Shown here: positions 52,652 through 59,411 of the stretch, piece by piece
Numbering within the stretch: position 1 is the stretch's first letter
Layout: each line of letters starts with the position of its first letter
Origin: Spirosoma fluviale
GTDB lineage: Bacteria > Bacteroidota > Bacteroidia > Cytophagales > Cyclobacteriaceae
Reading direction: 5' to 3'
DNA: 64,000 nt
Assembly (NCBI GenBank): GCA_945868725.1
Contig: CAMBMU010000003.1
Location: forward strand, 1-64,000
Notes under the pieces: model-generated
What the model was told of the DNA's origin: nothing
The model's input: only the letters and a program-made list of their open reading frames with translations
The model's database searches: none
Made by a program: the position numbers and the translations under genes

Positions 52652-53059
52652 ATGTTTAAAGCAAAAACACAAATTCGGGTTCGCTACGCTGAAACAGATC
52701 AGATGGGCTTTGTCTATTACGGCAATTATGCCATGTATTTTGAAGTGGCGCGGGTGGAGGCCTTGCGGGCGGTGGGATTTTCCTACCGAGAGATGGAAGA
52801 TAGCGGCATCCTGATGCCAGTATTGGAAAGCCACATTACCTACCTGAAGCCAGGCAAGTACGATGACCTGCTTACGGTCCACACGGTGATTCCAGAGCTT
52901 CCCAATGTGAAAATTCGCTTTGAGTACCAGGTGAGTAACGAGGCGGGAGAGCAAATCGCTAGAGGATGGACTACCTTGGCCTTTATTCGAAAGGAAAACC
53001 ACCAACCTACGCGTCCTCCAAAAAGTTTGATGGAGCTGATGAACCCTTATTTTAATTAA
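52652..53059 (+). CDS. Acyl-CoA thioesterase, 4HBT/YbgC family
   Basis: 135 residues from ATG 52652, one base past the mltG stop; an ATG at 52631 would overlap mltG. Hot-dog fold with the 4-hydroxybenzoyl-CoA thioesterase/YbgC motif RVRYAETDQMGFVYYGNYAMYFE containing the catalytic Asp, followed by LRAVGFSYREMEDSG. It hydrolyses acyl-CoA; the acyl chain preference is unknown. It is in an operon with mltG and the YihY/BrkB gene. Confidence 0.92.
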   Translation: MFKAKTQIRVRYAETDQMGFVYYGNYAMYFEVARVEALRAVGFSYREMEDSGILMPVLESHITYLKPGKYDDLLTVHTVIPELPNVKIRFEYQVSNEAGEQIARGWTTLAFIRKENHQPTRPPKSLMELMNPYFN

Positions 53060-53069
53060 GCCAGCGCTA

Positions 53070-54044
53070 GTGGAGCTCAAGGAAAGAATATTAAAATGGA
53101 GAATCCGGCTACAGCTCAAGGCTCGAACGCTTAAGAAGATTCACTTCGGTAGCAAGAGCAAAAATCTGTACGATGTGCTCCGTATTTTTATTCAGCAGCT
53201 CAAAAAACATGACATCAACGAGCGTGCTGGCGCCATGGCATTCAGCTATACGATTGCCTTGTTTCCCCTTCTTTTATTTTTGCTCAACCTCGTTCCCTAC
53301 TTGCAGATTTTTTTTCCGTTGGTGACGACGGCCAATATCCTTTCCTTTGTGCAGGGGATCATGCCAATGGATGTGTATGTGACCATCGAATCTACCTTGC
53401 TGGACATCATTTCCAAGCCGAGGCAAAGTCTACTTTCTTTGGGTTTTTTCTTTGCCCTCTTTGCCTCCACGCAGGGGGTGGTGTCGATGATGAATTCGTT
53501 TAATGCGGTGTATAAAACCAAGGAAAATCGAAGCTGGGGTAGCAGTAGAGGCATTGCAATATCCATTGTGCTTGCCTTGGTAGTGACGATTCTGGCGGCA
53601 AGTTCAGTCATGATTGTAGGGAGCTTCTGGATTACAGAATTGAAGGATACGCAGCTATTTTCAAATGGATTTGTCATCTTCTTGTTCAATACACTGAAGT
53701 TTTTTATTCTTCTGGCAGTATTTTACCTGACCTCCGCCTTTATCTTCCGATTTGCTCCGGCGATCCACGACAAGTGGCATTTTTCCTCTACGGGGGCTCA
53801 GCTGGCGGGGCTTCTGAATACGCTGTCTTTTTACGGGTTTATTTTCTATTTAGAAAACTTTGCGAGTTACAACAAACTCTACGGATCCATCGGTACGATC
53901 ATCGCCTTGATGCTCTGGCTCTACCTCACCTCCGTGATTGTGCTCGTTTGCTATGCCGTGAATGTGAGTTTTGACTTGGCAGAGGAAAAGCAGCGGCAGC
54001 GGGACAACTTGAAAAAGATGCTGGGCAAGTCAACCGGGAACTGA
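53070..54044 (+). CDS. YihY/BrkB family membrane protein
   Basis: 324 residues from a GTG 10 bp after the thioesterase stop. Six hydrophobic segments in the family order: FSYTIALFPLLLFLLNLV, LLSLGFFFALFAST, ISIVLALVVTILAASSVMIVGSF (split), FFILLAVFYLTSAFIFRFA, LAGLLNTLSFYGFIFYL and GTIIALMLWLYLTSVIVLVCYAVNV (split). Conserved INERAGAMAFSY near 50-61. Inner-membrane protein of unsettled function (once wrongly labelled ribonuclease BN). Last gene of the mltG group. Confidence 0.9.
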   Translation: MELKERILKWRIRLQLKARTLKKIHFGSKSKNLYDVLRIFIQQLKKHDINERAGAMAFSYTIALFPLLLFLLNLVPYLQIFFPLVTTANILSFVQGIMPMDVYVTIESTLLDIISKPRQSLLSLGFFFALFASTQGVVSMMNSFNAVYKTKENRSWGSSRGIAISIVLALVVTILAASSVMIVGSFWITELKDTQLFSNGFVIFLFNTLKFFILLAVFYLTSAFIFRFAPAIHDKWHFSSTGAQLAGLLNTLSFYGFIFYLENFASYNKLYGSIGTIIALMLWLYLTSVIVLVCYAVNVSFDLAEEKQRQRDNLKKMLGKSTGN

Positions 54045-54173
54045 GCCTTCTATTTTTCTAAACTACCTTTTCACTTTGTGCCAGTAAATTTAGCAGTGCG
54101 AATGGCCAATCGGGCTTGTATAAAATTTAAGCCCTAAAAAATCAAGTACTTACGATAAAAAGAAGGAAAGAAG

Positions 54174-54204
54174 TTGGCATAACTCGTTAAACCCCCTATT
54201 TTTG
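54174..54204 (+). promoter_or_regulatory. Promoter of tRNA-Ser
   Basis: TTG at 54174-54176, 20-bp spacer and TATTTTTG at 54197-54204, ending 28 bp before the tRNA. Confidence 0.72.
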
Positions 54205-54232
54205 CACACTCGATGACCTATCGACACGATTT

Positions 54233-54317
54233 AGAGGAGTGGCAGAGTGGTCGATCGCGGCGGTCTTGAAAACCGTTGTACCGTGAGGTACCGGGGGTTC
54301 GAATCCCTCCTCCTCTG
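54233..54317 (+). tRNA. tRNA-Ser (anticodon TGA)
   Basis: An 85-nt class II cloverleaf. Acceptor AGAGGAG pairs with CTCCTCT. Anticodon arm GCGGT-CTTGAAA-ACCGT gives TGA. The long variable arm GTACC-GTGA-GGTAC is typical of serine tRNA. T loop TTCGAAT. CCA is not encoded. Confidence 0.95.
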
Positions 54318-54322
54318 CAAAA

Positions 54323-54355
54323 AATCCCTTTCGGAATACCGTAAGGGCTTTTTTA
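54323..54355 (+). terminator. Terminator of tRNA-Ser
   Basis: Imperfect hairpin CCCTTtCGG-aata-CCGtAAGGG followed by C and six T, just after the tRNA. Confidence 0.75.
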
Positions 54356-54429
54356 TTCATTTAAAGTTGCAAGTCGGCTTTTTAAACCAATAGGATTTTT
54401 GGCTTTTATTTTTTTCTTATTTTTGCGGT

Positions 54430-54522
54430 TCAATTGGTGTCATCATTTGAAACTTGATCTTTAAGGTCTACCAAACCATATTTTACTAATTGCTTTTACA
54501 TTTCAGTTAGGGAATCTTTGCT
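54430..54522 (-). pseudogene. Decayed tail of a third copy of the islet membrane protein
   Basis: The minus strand reads KDSLTEM-stop-KQLVKYGLVDLKDQVSNDD and then a stop. This matches the tail of the 204-residue protein upstream (YFDKLVKAGLVNLDDFKDEDSNNE). It has an in-frame stop and no start or membrane part, so it is a relic. It lies directly downstream of the intact 138-residue paralogue, which shows there were at least three tandem copies. Confidence 0.65.
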
Positions 54523-54605
54523 TTTTGTATTTAAGGAAGGTGACTTCTGATAAAATTATAAAGTCCTTAAACCAATTTCTTTAAAACTAGATCATAGGGT
54601 TAAAT

Positions 54606-55022
54606 TTAATTTTTCTTTTTCCCAAACTCTTTTCCTATAATTCCCTTTTCTTGCATCATTTTAAACAATTCAGGATCTTGTCTTTTCATTTGTTTTAATC
54701 TTGGCACATAACTCCTTGCAGTTTCTTCCATTTCTTTATCCAACTTGTTTAAAACAGGATCATTGTCAAAATCTACTTCAGAATACCTCTTTTTGAAAAA
54801 TAGTAAAGCTCCACTTAGAAGCCAAAGAAATAAACCTGTCCATAAGTTCCACGAACCTTTACCATCTTCTCCTTTGTTTAAAGGATCTCCTTCAGGAGAC
54901 AAAAAGTAAATGAAGAAAATCCCCCAAAAAAATAGGAGATATAACACCGTATAAGATGTCACTAATTTAACGAATATCGAATTTTTTTTGAACCATTTTG
55001 GGTTATTTTTTGATTTTTTCAT
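54606..55022 (-). CDS. Islet membrane protein, short paralogue
   Basis: 138 residues. Basic N-terminus (KKSKNNPKWFKK), then two membrane segments (about 18-40, LVTSYTVLYLLFFWGIFFIYF, and 58-77, GLFLWLLSGALLFF) joined by SPEGDPLNKGEDGKGSW. The cytoplasmic helical tail is charged (YSEVDFDNDPVLNKLDKEM). The DNA at 54771-54980 is a direct repeat, roughly 85% identical by eye, of 55621-55830 in the 204-residue gene. This copy lacks the first two membrane segments of its paralogue. I recognise no named family. Confidence 0.65.
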   Translation of the reverse strand: MKKSKNNPKWFKKNSIFVKLVTSYTVLYLLFFWGIFFIYFLSPEGDPLNKGEDGKGSWNLWTGLFLWLLSGALLFFKKRYSEVDFDNDPVLNKLDKEMEETARSYVPRLKQMKRQDPELFKMMQEKGIIGKEFGKKKN

Positions 55023-55137
55023 TCTTTTTAATAAATTTTTAAATAAAAAAAAGAAAAAATATATAAATAACTAAATTATAGTTGATAGGACGAATATTAA
55101 AATTTTGATAAACCCTCCTGAGTTATTTTCAAATTAA

Positions 55138-55347
55138 TTATTCATCGTATTTAAGATCTGACCAATCATAAATTATTTCATTGCAATACCTACATCGAGA
55201 ATTCTCTTTTTGCAAAGCATTAGAACAATTATGTTCTTTGTTGTAACATCCACTACCTCCACACTTTTTATGGATCATTAAAAATTTACCACATCTTCTC
55301 CCAGGATTTCTCCCAGATTTCGATTCTCCATTACATTCTTTAGTCAT
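55138..55347 (-). CDS. Cys-rich mini-protein between the two membrane paralogues
   Basis: 69 residues with nine cysteines and basic stretches: ECNGES, RRCGKFLMIHKKCGGSGCYNKEH, NCSNALQKENSRCRYCNEIIYDWSD. The Cys/His spacing (CxxxxC, CxxC) suggests zinc-binding. No family recognised. It lies between, and on the same strand as, the duplicated membrane genes and is AT-rich like them. Confidence 0.5.
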   Translation of the reverse strand: MTKECNGESKSGRNPGRRCGKFLMIHKKCGGSGCYNKEHNCSNALQKENSRCRYCNEIIYDWSDLKYDE

Positions 55348-55397
55348 AGTTTTTTCTAATTAAATTAATCACGAATTTTGCTGCTTATAACATCTTT

Positions 55398-56012
55398 TTA
55401 GCTTTTATGTTTAGAATCACTGGTTGATTTTTCTTTCGGGTTTAGTTTCTCATTATTTGAATCTTCATCTTTAAAATCATCAAGATTAACCAATCCAGCT
55501 TTTACTAATTTATCGAAATATTCAGGATTTTCTTTTTTCATTTTTTTTAATTTTGGAATTTGACCCCTATTGATTTCAAACAGTTCATCATCTAACTTGT
55601 TCAAAACAGGATCTTCGTCAAAATCCACTTCAGAAAATCTCTTTTTGAAAAACAATAAAACACCACTTAGGAGCCAAAGAAATAAACCTGTCCATAAGTT
55701 CCACGAACCTTTGCCATCTTCTCCTCTGTTTAAAAAATCTCCTTCAGGTGACATAAAATAAATAAAGAAAACTCCCGCAAAAAAAAGGAGAAATAACACC
55801 GTATAAGATGTAATTAGTTGAAGAAAAATAGAGGGGTTTTTAAATGCACTCAAAATATCTTTAAAATTGATCACCAAAGCACCAGTCCAATAGAACAAAC
55901 CGATCAGTACTTGAAACGTTTCCCCTATTCCTATATCTACCTTCCAATCTTCAATAACTCCAATAAAGAGGAACCCCAACACAACTAAAACAATTGACAG
56001 TAGATTTTTCAT
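55398..56012 (-). CDS. Islet membrane protein, full-length paralogue
   Basis: 204 residues. Four membrane segments: about 4-20, 35-50, 62-86 and 102-122; between the last two lies SPEGDFLNRGEDGKGSWNLW. The tail is acidic and helical (FSEVDFDEDPVLNKLDDEL; PEYFDKLVKAGLV) and ends in a polar stretch. Residues about 62-150 are closely related to the neighbouring 138-residue protein, showing recent tandem duplication. The gene is AT-rich. Function unknown; tandem duplication of small membrane genes is also seen for immunity proteins, but no toxin gene is present here. Confidence 0.65.
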   Translation of the reverse strand: MKNLLSIVLVVLGFLFIGVIEDWKVDIGIGETFQVLIGLFYWTGALVINFKDILSAFKNPSIFLQLITSYTVLFLLFFAGVFFIYFMSPEGDFLNRGEDGKGSWNLWTGLFLWLLSGVLLFFKKRFSEVDFDEDPVLNKLDDELFEINRGQIPKLKKMKKENPEYFDKLVKAGLVNLDDFKDEDSNNEKLNPKEKSTSDSKHKS

Positions 56013-56253
56013 AAGTGATTTTTTTAAACAATTACAAAAATGAAATTTTCTGAATTTAAGGAATTCAATGCTAAATTATTAAAAATCAGTAAATTTCAAA
56101 ATTAGAAATAGCTAAATACTATGCTAACATCTCCAATTATTACTTTAAGAGTGCTTGAAAGAATTCTTTTTCTTTTTTGAAATGATAGGCCCTTATTTTT
56201 GGTGGAACTGGCTTAGAAAACAAGAATGGAACTATTCTAGATTCATTTAAGAA

Positions 56254-56320
56254 GCGGCACGGTTTTCGACATATATGGGCAGGTATTCCTGCTCCAGGTC
56301 ATCCCAGAGCACCAAGAGGT
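56254..56320. repeat. 67-bp copy of part of the 87-residue gene
   Basis: Matches 57861-57927 at 65 of 67 positions, in the same orientation. The copied stretch encodes LLVLWDDLEQEYLP-x-YVENRAA of the gene at 57770-58033. Similarity stops abruptly at both ends. On its right side it joins the DUF3871-like relic. Confidence 0.9.
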
Positions 56321-56548
56321 CACAATGAGTGTTACATCGATAAACTCTTGATGGGATATGGTGCGTTCGTTTTCTTTAGCAAAGAAAGGAATGATGCATT
56401 CTCATTCTAGATAATGAAGCTAAACCTCAAGACAATTCGCTTCAATGAACGGCTTTCTGGGTGGTGGTACATTCTTTTTAATCACCCCATTTTGAATGAT
56501 GGAAAACGGTGGTTCCCTGATTGAAAGTTGTTTGGGTGAAACAAGAAC
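56321..56548 (-). pseudogene. Relic of a DUF3871-like gene (N-terminal part)
   Basis: The minus strand reads ...PRKPFIEANCLEV-stop-LHYLE-stop-ECIIPFFAKENERTISHQEFIDVTLIV. The pattern PFIEAN...CIIPvFxKxNExTISHqEFI is how I recall the start of DUF3871 proteins of Bacteroidota mobile elements. Two in-frame stops and the abrupt join to the 67-bp duplication at 56320/56321 show it is a broken remnant. The family name comes from memory and needs a profile search. Confidence 0.45.
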
Positions 56549-56659
56549 TTAGGGGTGTTCCTCAAGGCCTCAATCTAGAGATGGATTACTTAATGGATGT
56601 AACCTACCTACTTGCGCTTAAAACGTAGTTAGTATACGCTTACACCTTGTTAAGTGAAT

Positions 56660-57442
56660 TTATTTTATTGGGTACATCTTAAAATTTTGGGTATCAAAAT
56701 ACTTAATCCGATTTGGAATTGTTTTTAAAATCGTAGCCTTCAGAGATGAACTAATTCTATCAGACCGATAGCGAAGCGCCATATACAAAAGATAGGTCTC
56801 AGCGACATCTTCTCTTTCAGGATTATCACGAGCATAAGTAGAAATGAAACTAGGATCTAATTTTTGTGCATTGATCCAACCACTTGAGGCAGAATGATAC
56901 TCATCTAGTGAAGAATGGGCTGCTTCATGAACTAATGTTTCTTCCAATATCCCATCGTTTTCATACTCTAGTGATTGACCAATGTAAATAAGAAGATTAT
57001 TGTTTCCGCCGCCAAAAGGTTCTGTTCCCTTGTGAATCCATGAGGTTTTTACATCGCTACGCAAAGCTGTTGGAAGTTTGCCAAATACCTCCGCATATTT
57101 TAAGGCTTGGATTTCAGCTTCAGCTACATTTTTGAATTCAGGGTTAATTTGAATTTCTATTGACAGACCATCGGTGTAGTTGGCATTGAAAATAAAAGGA
57201 GTTAAAGTTATAAAATCATCAACTCTTCTGTCAAACATAGTCCTTTCAGCTTGACCAGCATAAGCAAGACTTTTGAATGTGGATGGATCCGAACTTGTAA
57301 TTATATCAGGATCTAAAAAAATGGTTCCGTCAAATGGAGGATCTAGTTGAACTTTTGGAATAGATGGTTGTGCATCACTTTTACTACAAGAAATTAGAAC
57401 TAGTAGTAGACCAAACAACATTAAGTTTATGACTTGTTTCAT
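56660..57442 (-). CDS. Lipoprotein with HExxH metallopeptidase motif
   Basis: 260 residues. Lipoprotein signal with Cys19 (LVLISCSKSDAQ). The zincin motif is LVHEAAHSSLDEYH (His172, Glu173, His176); a third ligand may be in DVAETYLLYMALRYR (a Glu about 220). It should be anchored to the envelope and cleave or bind an unknown protein. It is the only intact gene between the two copies of the 67-bp repeat. No partner gene is adjacent. Confidence 0.7.
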   Translation of the reverse strand: MKQVINLMLFGLLLVLISCSKSDAQPSIPKVQLDPPFDGTIFLDPDIITSSDPSTFKSLAYAGQAERTMFDRRVDDFITLTPFIFNANYTDGLSIEIQINPEFKNVAEAEIQALKYAEVFGKLPTALRSDVKTSWIHKGTEPFGGGNNNLLIYIGQSLEYENDGILEETLVHEAAHSSLDEYHSASSGWINAQKLDPSFISTYARDNPEREDVAETYLLYMALRYRSDRISSSLKATILKTIPNRIKYFDTQNFKMYPIK

Positions 57443-57466
57443 AAGGTAGGCGAATGTTTGTCTCGT

Positions 57467-57598
57467 TCATTTTTTAAAGGTCATCGAATTGACTTCGTGT
57501 TTATTGATTTCCACCACGAGATGCTTGTATTCTGCTGCATCTCTATTGTCATGAAGTTTGTCAGCAGATGTCCACATGTTTTTTCGAGGTCTTGGATC
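57467..57598 (-). pseudogene. Relic of a type I restriction-modification HsdM N-terminus
   Basis: The minus strand encodes MWTSADKLHDNRDAAEYKHLV and then diverges to a stop (KHEVNSMTFKK). The ADKLRxNMDAAEYKHVV block is the hallmark of HsdM N-terminal domains (LWxxADKL...AEYKH). The rest of hsdM, hsdS and hsdR are absent, so this is a short fragment. It lies in the accessory islet beside the HExxH lipoprotein. Confidence 0.6.
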
Positions 57599-57769
57599 CT
57601 AAATTATCAAAAATCAATCAATTATTACCTTAATCTAGCTCCAATGAAGCATTTTACAAAATATTTGTTTGCTGATGATGTTGAGTAATGCTATAAAAGT
57701 AATCTGTTGGGGAACTTGCTTCAGTTACCATTACGCAAGTTCTAGCTAGAAAAGCCTACACCTACATTC

Positions 57770-58033
57770 TTACCCTACCCTCGATTCAGAAAACAAATCG
57801 TAGGCAGCCACGAGCAGTTGCTGCGCGGGGGAAGTACCGTATTTTTCATAGCCTTGTATGGCGGCACGGTTTTCGACATACACGGGCAGGTATTCCTGCT
57901 CCAGGTCATCCCAGAGCACCAAGAGGTATTCGTAGGGTATTTTGCTTTCACGCCCGCGCTCCAACCAGGAGTTAAAGCGCCCTTCATCTAGGGGTTTGGG
58001 GTATTCCGAACTGTTAAACATGGGATAACCCAT
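57770..58033 (-). CDS. Small conserved-looking protein coupled to the LLM gene
   Basis: 87 residues, Tyr/Glu/Trp-rich (PYEYLLVLWDDLEQEYLP), no signal peptide. It overlaps the upstream LLM oxidoreductase by 20 bp and must be translated with it. A 67-bp internal piece (57861-57927) is duplicated at 56254-56320. Function unknown. No second product is evident in the overlapping frame. Confidence 0.6.
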   Translation of the reverse strand: MGYPMFNSSEYPKPLDEGRFNSWLERGRESKIPYEYLLVLWDDLEQEYLPVYVENRAAIQGYEKYGTSPAQQLLVAAYDLFSESRVG

Positions 58034-59054
58034 TTTTTACTTTTGGGATCACTTCTTCCCCAATCAAAGCGATTGTATCGCTCAACTGCTGGTGGCTCAG
58101 TCCTGCATTGTCTAGCTGAAAGGTAAAGCGATCAATACCTCCCCAAGAGTCACTGTGGCGCAAAATTTTCTCCGCCACCTCATCCGAATCCCCTACTAGG
58201 TAAGCTCCACGGGGAGCATTTTGGGCTTCAAAATGTCCACGAGTAACGGGAGGCCAACCGCGCTCTTGACCGATGCGGGTAAAGGTTTCGGCATAGCCCG
58301 GATAGTAGTTTTCTACTGCCTCTTCGTGCGTCTGCGCCACATAGCCTAGGGAATGCAATCCCACTTTCAAGTCTTCTTGTGCAAAGCCTGCCTTATCTCC
58401 CGCTTCTCGGTACAAATCAATCAAGGGGCGGAAACGGTGTGTCTCACCACCTATCACGGCCACCATCAAGGGAAGTCCTAGGGAACCCGCACGCACAAAG
58501 GAGGCGGGAGTGCCTCCCACCCCCAACCAGATGGGGAGCTTGCCTTGCATGGGTCTCGGATAGATCGCTTGCTCCTGCAAGGCGGGTCGAAATCTCCCCC
58601 TCCAAGTCACCACTTCCTTCTCGTTTAGCAGCAGGAGTAAATCCAGCTTTTCTGCAAACAAGGCATCGTAATCCTGATAATTCAATCCAAAAAGTGGAAA
58701 TGCTTCTGTAAAGGAACCCCGACCCACTACCAGCTCGGCACGGCCCTGGGAAATTAAATCTAGGGTAGCAAACTGTTGGAATACCCGAACCGGGTCTGCC
58801 GCACTGAGTACGGTCACGGCGCTGCTCAAACGAATCCGAGTGGTGCGAGCTGCGGCAGCTGCCAAAATCACGGAGGTAGCGGAATCTAAAAACTCCTTGC
58901 GGTGGTGCTCCCCGACGGAAAACACATCCAGTCCCTTTTCATCGGCCAACTGGATGCGATCCAGCAATTCACGTAAGGCGTCCTGAGCAGTTCCTACCGG
59001 ATTGCCCTTTGCATCGGTGACAAAGGCAGCAAAGCTATCTATTCCAATTTCCAT
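58014..59054 (-). CDS. LLM-class flavin-dependent oxidoreductase
   Basis: 346 residues, luciferase-like TIM barrel. Family features: LADEKGLDVFSVGEHHRKEF (about 37-56), SSAVTVLSAADPVRVFQQFATLDLIS (split), GRAELVVGRGSF (FMN region) and LPIWLGVGGTPASFVRAG. The Bacteroidota clade often acts on unknown substrates with FMN or F420-like flavins; the substrate is unknown. It overlaps the 87-residue gene. A promoter fits well just upstream (59089-59059). Confidence 0.9.
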   Translation of the reverse strand: MEIGIDSFAAFVTDAKGNPVGTAQDALRELLDRIQLADEKGLDVFSVGEHHRKEFLDSATSVILAAAAARTTRIRLSSAVTVLSAADPVRVFQQFATLDLISQGRAELVVGRGSFTEAFPLFGLNYQDYDALFAEKLDLLLLLNEKEVVTWRGRFRPALQEQAIYPRPMQGKLPIWLGVGGTPASFVRAGSLGLPLMVAVIGGETHRFRPLIDLYREAGDKAGFAQEDLKVGLHSLGYVAQTHEEAVENYYPGYAETFTRIGQERGWPPVTRGHFEAQNAPRGAYLVGDSDEVAEKILRHSDSWGGIDRFTFQLDNAGLSHQQLSDTIALIGEEVIPKVKNGLSHV

Positions 59055-59058
59055 GGGG

Positions 59059-59089
59059 TAAACCTAGGGAGTCTTGGCTAATTACCCAA
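59059..59089 (-). promoter_or_regulatory. Promoter of the LLM gene
   Basis: Minus strand: TTG at 59089-59087, 20-bp spacer, TAGGTTTA at 59066-59059 (one mismatch to TAnnTTTG). The ATG at 59054 lies only 4 bases after it. Confidence 0.6.
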
Positions 59090-59119
59090 GCGTGCCGCTT
59101 GATTCAGGTGGCTTATTGC

Positions 59120-59152
59120 TTGTTTATGGTGATAAAAAAATGGGTATTTTAG
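59120..59152 (+). promoter_or_regulatory. Promoter of the DUF3820 gene
   Basis: TTG at 59120-59122, 22-bp spacer, TATTTTAG at 59145-59152; the ATG at 59157 is 4 bases on. Partial match to the consensus. Confidence 0.45.
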
Positions 59153-59156
59153 CCCC

Positions 59157-59390
59157 ATGAATCCCCAAGTCTTGATCGATATCGTCACACACCGCATGCC
59201 CTTTGGCAAGTACAAGGGACGCCTGCTCTGCGACATCCCTGAAGATTACCTAGTTTGGATGTACAAAAAAGGTTTTCCAGCGGGTAACTTGGGCATGTGC
59301 TTGAATACCTTGTATGAAATCAGACTGAATGGCTTGGAGGAACTAATTCACGAAATTAGATCGCGCTATCCAAACCCATCCAGAGGCTAA
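59157..59390 (+). CDS. DUF3820 family protein
   Basis: 77 residues, nearly all one DUF3820 domain: MPFGKYKGRLLCDIPEDYLVWMYKKGFP then LGMCLNTLYEIRLNGLEELI (split). The family is described as a putative quorum-sensing-regulated virulence factor type or RNA-processing-linked small protein; its role is not settled. It is divergent from the LLM gene across a 102-bp gap. Confidence 0.8.
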   Translation: MNPQVLIDIVTHRMPFGKYKGRLLCDIPEDYLVWMYKKGFPAGNLGMCLNTLYEIRLNGLEELIHEIRSRYPNPSRG

Positions 59391-59411
59391 AATCAAATTC
59401 AGTCGAATAGA

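Noticed and set aside
56540-56632. Plus-strand RGVPQG motif resembling a reverse-transcriptase signature
   Set aside because: Only this short motif is present; the flanking residues lack other reverse-transcriptase blocks and a stop follows soon after. The minus-strand DUF3871-like reading explains part of the segment.
57434-57688. 84-codon plus-strand frame near the HExxH gene
   Set aside because: It is antisense to the more convincing HsdM-type relic and has no family features.
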